From positions 1 to 64,000 of the forward strand of contig NZ_JBJXCT010000002.1 of the NCBI RefSeq assembly GCF_046159715.1: a DNA stretch of 64,000 bases, written 5' to 3'. The stretch is from Pampinifervens sp037481935 (lineage in GTDB: Bacteria > Aquificota > Aquificia > Aquificales > Aquificaceae). How positions within the stretch are numbered: the stretch's first letter is position 1; each line of letters starts with the position of its first letter. This document shows, piece after piece, positions 41,214 to 49,742 of this stretch. Both the position numbers and the translations under genes were made by a program. The notes under the pieces were generated by a model, which was not told the DNA's origin, did no database searches, and worked only from the letters and a program-made list of their open reading frames with translations.

Positions 41214-41630
41214 CTAAAGAAGCTCTATCCTGTATTCAATGGGTGCTACCCTGTTTATCATGTAAGCTATGGAGCATGTGCCGGGGTTGTATATGGTCTT
41301 ATCAAGAGCCTTCCTCACGTCCTCTTCAGAAACTTCACCTTTAACTTTTACAAAAAGGTATATCTTTGTGAAAACCTTTGGGTAGCCCTCGGTGATTCTC
41401 TCGGCATCCGTTTCTATCTCTATGTGTTCAGTATGCTTGCCCTCCTTGTGAAGGGCTTCGTAAAGGTGTATGCCCACACAGCCCGCTATGGAGTGGAAAA
41501 GAAGCTCAGGAGGTCTTATACCCCTGCCCTTACCACCCACGTAACCCGCTGCGTCTATGGGCACTTCCCTGCCAGACTCGCCCGTGCCCACAAAGTGAAA
41601 ATCCTCCTTCTGAACCACCTTCACCTTCAT
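41214..41630 (-). CDS. OsmC/Ohr family protein
   Basis: A 138-residue member of the OsmC family, which reduces organic hydroperoxides with a pair of cysteines. Cys51 is in 'LLFHSIAGCVGIHLYEAL' and Cys119 in 'NPGTCSIAYMINRVAP', the two conserved family cysteines. ATG at 41630 follows a Shine-Dalgarno (CAGGAGG); the open frame further upstream is not protein-like. A TATAAT lies at 41664-41659. It heads the cfiB-cfiA operon, with a peroxiredoxin gene beyond cfiA, so peroxide defence surrounds the carboxylase. Confidence 0.86.
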   Translation of the reverse strand: MKVKVVQKEDFHFVGTGESGREVPIDAAGYVGGKGRGIRPPELLFHSIAGCVGIHLYEALHKEGKHTEHIEIETDAERITEGYPKVFTKIYLFVKVKGEVSEEDVRKALDKTIYNPGTCSIAYMINRVAPIEYRIELL

Positions 41631-41696
41631 GCCTGCCTCCTGAAAATAGTGGGTAAAAATTATAAGCAAATTTTTCAAAAAGTGGTGGTTTTGGTC

Positions 41697-41727
41697 ATAA
41701 AAAAATAAAGAGCCCCCTGCCGGGGGC
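41697..41727 (-). terminator. Intrinsic terminator of phoX
   Basis: On the minus strand a perfect GCCCCC-GGCA-GGGGGC hairpin (41727-41712) is followed by TCTTTATTTTTTTATG. It lies about 23 nt after the phoX stop and ahead of the OsmC promoter. Confidence 0.8.
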
Positions 41728-41749
41728 GGTGGATGTATGCGTGGACCTT

Positions 41750-43708
41750 TCAGGCAAAAATGTCCCTTCCGTCCTTCCTCCAAACTGCTATGACAGAAGG
41801 CCTTGGAACCTGCACATTGTCCCCGTAAGGCCATCTAGAGGAAGGCTGGTTGGGATTACTGCCACCCTCCGCCTCTCCCGGATGCTGTATTGCACAGAAG
41901 AAGGTCTTCCAGTCATCGGAAAACTCTGGACCACATATTTCACAGCCCGGAACCCCTGAGAGGAACATCTTAAATTCCTTGTTTATAGGATTAAGCACGT
42001 AAACGCCATCGTTTTTCCTTAGCCTCACTGAGCTTGGGTTTCCATCTGTGGCAATCCATACATTGCCAAGTCTATCTATAACAAAGTTGTCTGGTGCAGA
42101 TATTGCAGGTGTTGAGGAGCTTGCAGGCTGACCGTATATCACAAGCCTGTTGTTCTGGTCGGAGGCGTTGGGGTCACCACACAGAACTGGTATATTCCAT
42201 GTAAAGGTGACCGAGGCAGGATTGCCGTTTGCTTCCCTTATTTCCAGTATGTGTCCCATTACGTTGTTGGCTCTGGGGTTTGCCCTATCAACCCCTGGTT
42301 GCCCGCTTGCTCCTCTCCTTTCGTTGTATGTGAGCGCTACCCATGCACTTCTGGTCACTGGATTCCATTCTATGTCTTCTGGCCTGTCCATTTTCGTAGC
42401 TCCAAGGGCATCTGCAGCTGCTCTTGTATTTATGAAACACAGAACTGGGTCATTTTTGAAAGCGTCCGGCAGGCTTGAATTTGGAGTTATTCTAAAGCTC
42501 CCGTCAGCATTTCTTTCCACTCTGGCTATGAGAAGCCACTGCCCGCTCAGGTCGTCGTTGAATTTTGCCGCATATAAATCTCCTTCATCAAGTAATCCAA
42601 AGTTTGCTTCCCTGTTGTTTGGGTTAAAAGCACCCTTTGTTATGAACTTGTATATATACTCAAAGCGTTCATCATCACCCATGTAAAAAACCACCCTACC
42701 ATCAGGTGCAATAGCGTAAGTAGCGGCTTCGTGTTTCATCCTGCCCAGGGCTGTTCTTTTTATCGGTGCTCTATTAGGATTAAAGGGGTCAACTTCTACA
42801 ACCCATCCGAACCTGAAGGCCTCCCTGGGTTCTCTTTCTATGTTGAACCTTTCATGTCCATTCTTATAAAAGCCGTAGTAATCCGCGAAGGTGGATGGAA
42901 CACCATATCTCCTATGTATGCTCTTTATGAGGTCTGCATCCTCGCCAGTTATGTTGTCTCTATTTCCTCCAAAATAGCTGTGAAAGTTTTCTTCACAGGT
43001 CAGCACCGTTCCCCAGGGAGTTTTACCTGCGGCGCAGTTGTTCAGGGTTCCGAGGACGAAGGTTCCCTGGCTGTCATAAGAAGTTCTCATCAACCTGTGT
43101 CCTCTGGCGGGTCCGGATATATCGCACCTTGTAGAACCAGTTATTCTTCTGTTGTAGGGGGAACCCTTTACATACTCCCAGCTGCCATCGCTTTTCCTTC
43201 TTATCTCCACAACCGACAGCCCGTGGGCTTCCAGCATAAGGTTTGATTCCTCTCTGGTAGGTCTTCCTGCAGAGGGTGCGTTGTTGGTTATGAAGGGTTC
43301 GGGAAACATGAGTTCTGGATTGCAGTATTCATGATTTACCACAAGTATGTGCCTTCCATCTTGGGTTTTCAAATAGCCAACAAAGTCGCAGTTATAGCCA
43401 AAACAATTTCTCTGACGCTCCACGTCCTGTGCAGTTGGTCCACTCTGTCTTATCCTGTTCCAGTCAAGATTTGGCCCGCTATCCAGGGCATCTCCCCATC
43501 TTATAACCACATTATGGTTGAAGTCCTCAGGGAGAGTTATTCTGTCTTCGGTATTAGGCTGAATAGTTCTAAAGGTGAGAGGTTGGGTATCTCCACTACC
43601 TCCGCCACAGGAGAGTAGGGCAATGCCGGCACTACCATAAAGGGCACCTTTCAAAAGGTCCCTTCTGCTCATTGCTCTTGAAAGCACATCACCAAAGTAT
43701 TCACTCAT
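41750..43708 (-). CDS. phoX: PhoX-family alkaline phosphatase (Tat-exported, DUF839)
   Basis: A 652-residue calcium/iron-dependent PhoX-type phosphatase. A twin-arginine signal (S-R-R-D-L-L-K, Arg15-Arg16) is followed by a hydrophobic stretch and S-C-G-G-G with Cys34, so it is probably a Tat-exported lipoprotein. Catalytic-core blocks include 'NHEYCNPELMFPEPF', 'VLTCEENFHSYFGG', 'GRMKHEAATYAIAPDGRVVFYMGDDERFEYIYKFITKGAF' and 'MDRPEDIEWNP'. It hydrolyses phosphate monoesters at the cell envelope. A GGAGG Shine-Dalgarno precedes the ATG, and the Pho box at 43754-43793 predicts phosphate control. Confidence 0.85.
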   Translation of the reverse strand: MSEYFGDVLSRAMSRRDLLKGALYGSAGIALLSCGGGSGDTQPLTFRTIQPNTEDRITLPEDFNHNVVIRWGDALDSGPNLDWNRIRQSGPTAQDVERQRNCFGYNCDFVGYLKTQDGRHILVVNHEYCNPELMFPEPFITNNAPSAGRPTREESNLMLEAHGLSVVEIRRKSDGSWEYVKGSPYNRRITGSTRCDISGPARGHRLMRTSYDSQGTFVLGTLNNCAAGKTPWGTVLTCEENFHSYFGGNRDNITGEDADLIKSIHRRYGVPSTFADYYGFYKNGHERFNIEREPREAFRFGWVVEVDPFNPNRAPIKRTALGRMKHEAATYAIAPDGRVVFYMGDDERFEYIYKFITKGAFNPNNREANFGLLDEGDLYAAKFNDDLSGQWLLIARVERNADGSFRITPNSSLPDAFKNDPVLCFINTRAAADALGATKMDRPEDIEWNPVTRSAWVALTYNERRGASGQPGVDRANPRANNVMGHILEIREANGNPASVTFTWNIPVLCGDPNASDQNNRLVIYGQPASSSTPAISAPDNFVIDRLGNVWIATDGNPSSVRLRKNDGVYVLNPINKEFKMFLSGVPGCEICGPEFSDDWKTFFCAIQHPGEAEGGSNPNQPSSRWPYGDNVQVPRPSVIAVWRKDGRDIFA

Positions 43709-43753
43709 CTCAATACCTCCGGATACTTTTGAATAAATAGATTAGGGAAGAAT

Positions 43754-43793
43754 TGTTAAAAAACCTTTAAGGTTCTGTTAAGATTTTGTTAAG
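43754..43793 (-). promoter_or_regulatory. Four-repeat Pho box upstream of phoX
   Basis: On the minus strand four heptamers occur at exact 11-bp spacing: CTTAACA (43793-43787), CTTAACA (43782-43776), CTTAAAG (43771-43765) and TTTAACA (43760-43754), each separated by 4 nt. A TAATCT -10-like hexamer follows 9 nt later (43744-43739). This is the PhoB/PhoP tandem-repeat arrangement and fits the phosphatase downstream. The first repeat lies within the 3' end of thiO. Confidence 0.66.
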
Positions 43794-44829
43794 AGAATCT
43801 ATTTGGTGAAAACACACCTGTGAAATGTAAAACCCTGCCTCCTATGTATTCCTTGACGATGTTTGCAGTCAGAGGTGCATGAAGTATGCCGTTCCTGTGG
43901 TGCCCTGTGGCTACGAAATAGCTCTCTCCAGCTTCAAATATTGGCTTTTCATCTGGTGTTGCTGGTCTGTAGCCATAGTGCATGTTCATAATCTGTGCCT
44001 GTGAGAGGGAAGGTGCCACACGCACAGCACCTTCGGAAAGTCTGTTTAAGCCCTCAAGCGTGTTTCCACCCAGAAAGCCCACATCCTCTGAGGTGGCGCC
44101 CACATAGAGGTATCTTTTCCTGGGAATGAGGTAGGATATGGAGGAGTAGAGGACTTTTGGCAGCCCTGAACTTTTCAGTTTCATTCCCTGCCCCTTTATG
44201 GGATAGACTGGAAGGTCAAAAAGCTCTCTTGTCCAGGCACCCGTGGAGAACACGTAGAAGTCTCCCGTGTAATCGGATTTAAGACCCCTGAGCCTTTTAA
44301 CTTCTCCCCCCTCTTTTATAACTTCTGTAATTTCATCTATAACAAAATCAACCCCAAGCCTTCCCATGGCAGAGAGGAGGGCATCCATCAACATCTCCGC
44401 ATCTACCCAAGCCTCCTCAGTGTAATTAATAAGAGTAATAACCTCTGTGGAGAGTTGGCTGGCTTCAGAAGGCTCTACAAACTCAACTCCATAGCCTGCT
44501 TCCCTGTATCCTTCAGCTAACTCCAGAAGTCCCTCTTCACCCTTCAGCACAACTCTGTATATACCTTCCTGCCAGAAGTCTACACTTTGTCCTGAGACTT
44601 CCTTCACGAGCCTGAGGAACTCGGGATATTCCTTCAGACTACCGTAAGAGAAATCAAAGAGGTCTCCCCGCAATCCTTCAGAAAAAGGTGCCAGCATGCC
44701 ACCTGCCACCCAGGAGGCTGCCTCCTCTGGGTTTCTTGTTATGACCTGAACCTTGTGTCCCTCAAGGGCAAGAAGGAGGGCAGAGCTAAGACCTATCACG
44801 CCACTTCCAACCACGATGATTTTTCTCAT
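43789..44829 (-). CDS. thiO: Glycine oxidase ThiO (thiamine synthesis)
   Basis: A 346-residue FAD-dependent amine oxidase (DAO family). It starts 'KIIVVGSGVIGLSSALLLALEGHKVQVITRN', continues 'AASWVAGGMLAPFSE', and has the C-terminal 'HYGYRPATPDEKPIFEAGESYFVATGHHRNGILHAPLTANIV', which is the ThiO ending. It oxidises glycine to the iminoglycine used for the thiazole of thiamine. No other thiamine gene is adjacent. Its start is 20 bp from the divergent gene at 44849. Confidence 0.85.
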   Translation of the reverse strand: MRKIIVVGSGVIGLSSALLLALEGHKVQVITRNPEEAASWVAGGMLAPFSEGLRGDLFDFSYGSLKEYPEFLRLVKEVSGQSVDFWQEGIYRVVLKGEEGLLELAEGYREAGYGVEFVEPSEASQLSTEVITLINYTEEAWVDAEMLMDALLSAMGRLGVDFVIDEITEVIKEGGEVKRLRGLKSDYTGDFYVFSTGAWTRELFDLPVYPIKGQGMKLKSSGLPKVLYSSISYLIPRKRYLYVGATSEDVGFLGGNTLEGLNRLSEGAVRVAPSLSQAQIMNMHYGYRPATPDEKPIFEAGESYFVATGHHRNGILHAPLTANIVKEYIGGRVLHFTGVFSPNRFS

Positions 44830-44848
44830 GGTATATAATTTACCTATT

Positions 44849-45283
44849 ATGGGTGAACTTAAAAGAAAACTTGATACAGATTATGTTTACTTTGCGGAAG
44901 TTGAATTGCTTTTTAACTACGGGGTGGGTTATCCCGACCTTATAATCAAGCTAAGGGAGAAGGTTTACCAGGAGGGTCTGGAAGACAGTGTGTATGTGAA
45001 AAAAGCGGACAGAAAGCTCTTTCAGAATGTGCACAGGTTTCTTGAACTTCTTGAGGGTTCTGATGAGCCCATGCAGGATGACGACAGCCAGCCCATACAG
45101 AAGTGGTGGTGGCACCTTCACAAGATAGCAAAGGGAAGATATCCCAGCCTTATGCTCAGGGAATATCTGAGAGAGGTTTACAGGAAAAGAAGGAAATACT
45201 GGAAAGTAAAGGAGAAGGGTCTTTATTCTGTAAGGCATTCAACCAGTGAGGCGCTTGAAGGTTTGCACTTTGCCCGTAAATAA
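44849..45283 (+). CDS. Hypothetical protein with W-W-W-H motif (144 residues)
   Basis: I do not recognise this protein. It is soluble and helical, with 'VYFAEVELLFNYGVGYPDLIIKLREKVY' and a striking W-W-W-H-L-H-K-I-A-K segment near residue 88, followed by a basic region. There is no signal peptide or cysteine. No Shine-Dalgarno; TATAAT at 44834-44839 ends 9 nt before the ATG, indicating a near-leaderless mRNA. The final TAA overlaps pheA's ATG by one base, so the two are co-transcribed. Confidence 0.6.
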   Translation: MGELKRKLDTDYVYFAEVELLFNYGVGYPDLIIKLREKVYQEGLEDSVYVKKADRKLFQNVHRFLELLEGSDEPMQDDDSQPIQKWWWHLHKIAKGRYPSLMLREYLREVYRKRRKYWKVKEKGLYSVRHSTSEALEGLHFARK

Positions 45284-46374
45284 TGGATGACCTAAAGAAT
45301 TTAAGAAAAAAGATAGATAGCATTGACGAAGAGATTTTACGCTTGCTTAATGAAAGGGCAAAACTTGCAAAGAAAGCCGGTGAAATAAAGAAGAGAATGG
45401 GGCTTGAGGTTCACGCACCAGAGAGGGAAAGGGAGATAATAAACCGGATAATAATGCTCAACAGGGAACTTTACGGAGAAGAATTTCCGGCAGAGGCGGT
45501 AGTGCACATATACAGGGAAATAATCTCCGCCTGTCTTTCTCTTGAGAAGGAACTCAGGATTGCTTACCTCGGTCCAAAGGCAACCTTTACCCATCAGGCT
45601 GCCCTTGAATACTTCGGCTTTTCGGCCCATTACGTGCCAGTGAGCACCATAGGGGATGTCTTCAGGGAGGCGGAAGTGGGCAGGGTTGATTATGGCGTGG
45701 TTCCCGTAGAGAACACAACAGAAGGGGTGGTCAACTATACTCTTGACATGTTTCTAGAGTCTGACCTCAAAATTGTGGGGGAGATAGTGATACCCATAAG
45801 GCTCAACCTGCTTTCCACTGCCAGCAGTTTAGAGGACATAAAAACCATATACTCCCACAGGCATGCCCTTGCCCAATGCAAAGAATGGCTTAGGAGACAT
45901 CTTCCTGAGGCAAACCTCATGGAAACTGAAAGCACTGCCAAAGCCTGTGAGCTTGTAATGGAGCTTGAAGATGCTGGAGCAATAGCAAGCGAGGTGGCTG
46001 CCTACACATACCATCTGAACATACTGGCAGAGAGCATACAGGACAATCTCAACAACTATACGAGGTTTCTGGTCATAGGTAAAAGGGGCATGAAGCCCAC
46101 TGGCAAGGATAAAACGAGCCTCATATTCGCCATAAAGGATGAAGCTGGAGCTCTCTACAGAGCCCTTGAGAGCTTCTACAGATATGGTGTGAACCTTACC
46201 AAGATAGTTTCAAGACCTTCAAGAAAAAAGCTATGGGACTATGTGTTTTTTGTGGACCTGGAGGGTCATGCAGAAGAAGAGAGTGTGAGAGGTGCTCTGG
46301 AGCTACTAAAGGAAAGAGCCCAGCTGGTCAAGGTTCTTGGTTCATACCCAAAAGCTCTTCTACAGGAGGGCTAG
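45283..46374 (+). CDS. pheA: Chorismate mutase / prephenate dehydratase (P-protein)
   Basis: A 363-residue bifunctional enzyme for phenylalanine synthesis. The chorismate mutase domain (1-85) has 'LRKKIDSIDEEILRLLNERAKLAKKAGEIKK', the prephenate dehydratase domain (about 92-270) 'AYLGPKATFTHQAALEYFG' and 'DYGVVPVENTTEGVVNYTLDMF', and the regulatory ACT domain (about 280-355) 'KTSLIFAIKDEAGALYRALESFYRYGVNLTKIVSRPS', with the 'GALYRAL' and 'ESRPS'-like phenylalanine-binding turn (here S-R-P-S). Feedback inhibition is therefore expected. It overlaps convergent DUF58 by 15 nt. Confidence 0.95.
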   Translation: MDDLKNLRKKIDSIDEEILRLLNERAKLAKKAGEIKKRMGLEVHAPEREREIINRIIMLNRELYGEEFPAEAVVHIYREIISACLSLEKELRIAYLGPKATFTHQAALEYFGFSAHYVPVSTIGDVFREAEVGRVDYGVVPVENTTEGVVNYTLDMFLESDLKIVGEIVIPIRLNLLSTASSLEDIKTIYSHRHALAQCKEWLRRHLPEANLMETESTAKACELVMELEDAGAIASEVAAYTYHLNILAESIQDNLNNYTRFLVIGKRGMKPTGKDKTSLIFAIKDEAGALYRALESFYRYGVNLTKIVSRPSRKKLWDYVFFVDLEGHAEEESVRGALELLKERAQLVKVLGSYPKALLQEG

Positions 46375-47223
46375 TTCGGTAAGGAGCCTTTTCCTGTGAG
46401 AATTGCCCGTTGAAGGCTCTATTGTTCTGTTGGCAAGCCTGAGTCCTACAGCCTTCCCCTCTGAGGTAAGCTTTATTATTAAATGGGTGAGCTTTGAGAT
46501 ACGCTCTTCCAGACTGCCATCTACTATATCCAGACTGAGCATGACCGGTGGTGCTGACTCCTCTACCATCTCCTTCACATACAGATTTCCAGTTTTGGCA
46601 GAGAGCTTCCAGTGTATGAGCTTGATGGGTTCGCTGGAATACTCTCTTACCCCATGCAGTTCTTCATAACCCCGTTTTCTGCTCTGGAGGTTTGAATGCC
46701 CTCTTTCTCTTAGAGGGACGCTCAGAAACTTTTCCCTTGCAGGGACTGGATGCGGGAACACTATAAGGTTCAGGGGAATTTCAAGCCTGTAGAACCTTTC
46801 AAAAAGGCCCACCGGGAAAGTAGAGCTCACCTCAATGTCAAGGATAGGATGTAGCCCTCTTTTTTCAAAAACTACGGGCAGGTTGCCTTCAACCTCCCCC
46901 TGGACAAGGGGAAATACGCAATCACTTCCTTCTTTTCTTATTACTATGAGAAAGGAGGGTAATCTTTTTCTGTTTTTGACCACAACCTTGAAGGATGCCC
47001 TTGAGCCTGCATAGACTTCATCTGGAGGGATAAGGACCACTTCAAGCCCTCTCAGGTTATAGAGAGAGATAATCCCGGAAAGTAGCATAAAAGACAGCAT
47101 GTAAGAGACCACGAGGTATAGCAGATTGTTGGCGGTGTTTACCGCCGCCACCCCAAGGAATATAGTTATACCAATAAATATTAGACCAGCTCTGTTAACC
47201 CTGACCCTGTATCTTACCTTCAC
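46360..47223 (-). CDS. DUF58 domain membrane protein
   Basis: A 287-residue protein with two N-terminal transmembrane helices (about 8-55) and a C-terminal DUF58 domain with 'REYSSEPIKLIHWKLSAKTGNLYVKEMVEESAPPVMLSLDI'. DUF58 proteins commonly work with MoxR ATPases and vWA proteins in envelope or enzyme maturation, but no MoxR is nearby. GTG at 47223 is chosen because it starts just before the first helix; the start is overlapped by 29 nt of the slipin gene. Earlier in-frame starts would lie entirely inside that gene. Confidence 0.8.
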   Translation of the reverse strand: MKVRYRVRVNRAGLIFIGITIFLGVAAVNTANNLLYLVVSYMLSFMLLSGIISLYNLRGLEVVLIPPDEVYAGSRASFKVVVKNRKRLPSFLIVIRKEGSDCVFPLVQGEVEGNLPVVFEKRGLHPILDIEVSSTFPVGLFERFYRLEIPLNLIVFPHPVPAREKFLSVPLRERGHSNLQSRKRGYEELHGVREYSSEPIKLIHWKLSAKTGNLYVKEMVEESAPPVMLSLDIVDGSLEERISKLTHLIIKLTSEGKAVGLRLANRTIEPSTGNSHRKRLLTELALL

Positions 47224-48061
47224 CAAAGAATACCCTGAAAAGCTCCGTGGGTATAGGAACAAGAACGGTGTTTCCGGGCTTGTTGGCCACGTTCTGAATG
47301 GTCTCAAGATATCTGAGCTGTATGGCTATGGGCTGGGTTGCCAGTATCTGTGCCGCTTCTGCCAGCTTCTGAGCTGCCTGATATTCGGCCTCTGCGGTTA
47401 TTATCTTTGCTCTTCTTTCCCTTTCGGCTTCTGCCTGTCTTGCCATTGCTCTACGAAGCTCTTCTGGCAGGTCTATTCTTTTCAGCTCAACGGCCACCAC
47501 CTTTACTCCCCAGGGGTCTGTCTGTCGGTCAATTATCTCCTGTAATTGCAAGTTTAGCTTTTCCCTCTCTGAAAGCAGCTCGTCAAGCTCTGCAGCACCG
47601 CATACGCTCCTGAGGGTTGTCTGGGCTATCTGGGATGTGGCATAGAGATAGTTTTCTACCTGAACTATAGCCCTGACAGGGTCAACTACCCTGAAGTAAA
47701 CCACCGCATCCACGCTCACGGACACGTTGTCTCTGGTTATTATGTCCTGAGTTGGCACATCAAGGGTGACCGTTCTCAGGTCCACCTTAACCATTCTGTC
47801 AATTACGGGGATAAGGATGAAGAGTCCCGGTCCCTTTGCACCAATTACCCTTCCAAGCCTGAAGATAACAGCCCTCTGATACTCTGGAACTATCTTTACC
47901 GCAACCGCAATAAAGATAACTACCGCTATAGCTATCACTATAAGGGGTGAAAAACCCATGGCTAATCCTCCTATGAATTTAAGTATGTCTCCTCCCGCTA
48001 TGCTGGCAAGCACCACGAGGACAAAAAGCAAAAAGGGCAGAAGGTCAAGTATGGGCTTCAT
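47195..48061 (-). CDS. Slipin/stomatin-like SPFH-domain protein
   Basis: A 288-residue membrane-anchored SPFH protein. An N-terminal hydrophobic region is followed by 'IVPEYQRAVIFRLGRVIGAKGPGLFILIPVIDRMVKVDLRTVTLDVPTQDIITRDNVSVSVDAVVYFRV', the slipin core, and an Ala/Glu-rich coiled coil. Slipins organise membrane microdomains and usually pair with NfeD; none is adjacent. Two starts are possible: ATG 48061, without Shine-Dalgarno but with extended -10 (TGA-TATAAT, 48074-48069) 7 nt before it, or ATG 47959 behind AGGAGG. The first gives two transmembrane segments, the second one. Both may be used. Confidence 0.85.
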   Translation of the reverse strand: MKPILDLLPFLLFVLVVLASIAGGDILKFIGGLAMGFSPLIVIAIAVVIFIAVAVKIVPEYQRAVIFRLGRVIGAKGPGLFILIPVIDRMVKVDLRTVTLDVPTQDIITRDNVSVSVDAVVYFRVVDPVRAIVQVENYLYATSQIAQTTLRSVCGAAELDELLSEREKLNLQLQEIIDRQTDPWGVKVVAVELKRIDLPEELRRAMARQAEAERERRAKIITAEAEYQAAQKLAEAAQILATQPIAIQLRYLETIQNVANKPGNTVLVPIPTELFRVFFGEGKIQGQG

Positions 48062-48074
48062 GGGCTAAATTATA

Positions 48075-49742
48075 TCATGCCTCCAGCACCGCACCTCTTG
48101 ATGCAGAGGCCACGAACCTTACATACCTCCTCAGCCATGGGCTTCTTATATCCTTCTGCTTTGGAATAAAGTTTTCCATCCTTCTTCTGAACTCCTCCTC
48201 CGGTATGAGAAGCTCAAGCCTCCTGCCAGGAATGTCTACGAGTATTTCGTCTCCATCCTGCACTATGCCTATGGGTCCCCCTGCGGCCGCCTCTGGGGCT
48301 ATGTGTCCTACGCAGGCACCCCTCGTGCCCCCAGAGAACCTTCCGTCTGTGATGAGAGCCACCTTATCTCCCAGACCCATACCCATTATGGCAGAGGTAG
48401 GCGAGAGCATCTCCCTCATACCCGGACCGCCCTTTGGTCCCTCATAGCGTATTACCACCACATGCCCGGACTTTACCTTCCCTCCAAGAATACCCTCTAT
48501 GGCCTCCTCTTCTGAATCAAAGCATATGGCCTTTCCTCTGAAGACAAGCATTCTGGGGTCCACACCTGCGGTCTTTACCACAGAGCCTTCTGGTGCAAGG
48601 TTTCCAAAGAGTATGGCTATGCCTCCTTCTTTAGAATATGGCTCTTCTACTCTTCTTATGACCTCTCCATCCGCATCTGGGGCTTCTTCTGCGATTTCTC
48701 TGAGGGTTTTCAGGCTGACTGTTAGTCTGTCTGGATGAGGCAGGTATCCGCCCTTTATAAGTTCTTTTACTATGGCAGGCATGCCACCTACGTTGTCAAG
48801 GTCCTGTATGTGGTAGTGGGAAGCGGGGGAAATCTTGCATATGTTGGGCGTTCTTTTTGATATGTCATTTATCCTGGCAAGGTCGTATTCCACACCTGCC
48901 TCACGGGCTATGGCAAGGAGATGAAGAATCGTGTTGGAAGAACCTCCCATGGCAATGTCTACCGCAAAGGCATTGTCAAAGGTTTCCTGTGTGAGAATGT
49001 CTCTGGGTCTTATGTTTCTTCTTATAAGCTCCATTATCTGCCTTGCTGCCCTGCGGGCAAGGAGCTCTCTTCTGGGGTCCACTGCAGGTATAGTGCCGTT
49101 GCCCGGCAGACCAAGACCAAGCACCTCGGTGATACAGTTCATGGAGTTGGCAGTAAACATACCAGAACAACTCCCACAGGTGGGGCAGGCATGCTCTTCT
49201 ATGACCTTTAGCTCTCTTTCTGTGATTTTCCCAGCCTGAAGCTGACCTATTCCTTCAAAGACACTTATGAGGTCCACCTTTCTGCCGTTTACCTCCCCCG
49301 CAAGCATTGGACCACCGCTTATAAAAATCGTGGGAATGTTTAGCCTTGCGGTAGCCATGAGCATACCGGGCACTATCTTGTCGCAGTTGGGTATGCATAT
49401 GAGGGCGTCCAGCTGGTGGGCTTCCACCACCGTCTCTATGGAGTCTGCAATGAGCTCCCTTGAGGGCAGGGAGTAATGCATGCCATAGTGCCCCATGGCT
49501 ATGCCGTCATCCACGCCGATGACGTTGAACTCTATGGGAACACCGCCAGCCTTTCGCACCTCGTCCTTTATGGGCTGAACAAACTCCCTGAGATGCACAT
49601 GTCCGGGGATTATGTCTATGTATGAGTTGGCAATGCCTATGAGGGGCTTGTCAAAATCCTCATCTTTTAGCCCGCAGGCTCTCAGTAATGCCCTGTGTGG
49701 AGACCTCTCTATGCCCTTCTTAACTCTGTCGCTCCTGAGCAT
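48075..49742 (-). CDS. ilvD: Dihydroxy-acid dehydratase
   Basis: A 555-residue iron-sulfur dehydratase in valine/isoleucine synthesis. Cluster cysteines are visible at 'CIPNCDKIVPGMLMA' and 'CPTCGSCSGMFTANSMNC', with the metal/substrate block 'DGRFSGGTRGACVGHIAPEAAAGGPIG'. ATG at 49742 follows a strong GAGGAGG; the frame is open for five more codons upstream inside the neighbouring gene. It is in a co-directional run with the nuo genes rather than with ilvC, and overlaps the PD-(D/E)XK-like gene by 23 nt. Confidence 0.96.
   Translation of the reverse strand: MLRSDRVKKGIERSPHRALLRACGLKDEDFDKPLIGIANSYIDIIPGHVHLREFVQPIKDEVRKAGGVPIEFNVIGVDDGIAMGHYGMHYSLPSRELIADSIETVVEAHQLDALICIPNCDKIVPGMLMATARLNIPTIFISGGPMLAGEVNGRKVDLISVFEGIGQLQAGKITERELKVIEEHACPTCGSCSGMFTANSMNCITEVLGLGLPGNGTIPAVDPRRELLARRAARQIMELIRRNIRPRDILTQETFDNAFAVDIAMGGSSNTILHLLAIAREAGVEYDLARINDISKRTPNICKISPASHYHIQDLDNVGGMPAIVKELIKGGYLPHPDRLTVSLKTLREIAEEAPDADGEVIRRVEEPYSKEGGIAILFGNLAPEGSVVKTAGVDPRMLVFRGKAICFDSEEEAIEGILGGKVKSGHVVVIRYEGPKGGPGMREMLSPTSAIMGMGLGDKVALITDGRFSGGTRGACVGHIAPEAAAGGPIGIVQDGDEILVDIPGRRLELLIPEEEFRRRMENFIPKQKDIRSPWLRRYVRFVASASRGAVLEA

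Noticed and set aside
41106..41708. 200-codon plus-strand open frame over OsmC and the cfiB start
   Set aside because: No Shine-Dalgarno or known motif, and it lies across two genes on the opposite strand that have clear families.
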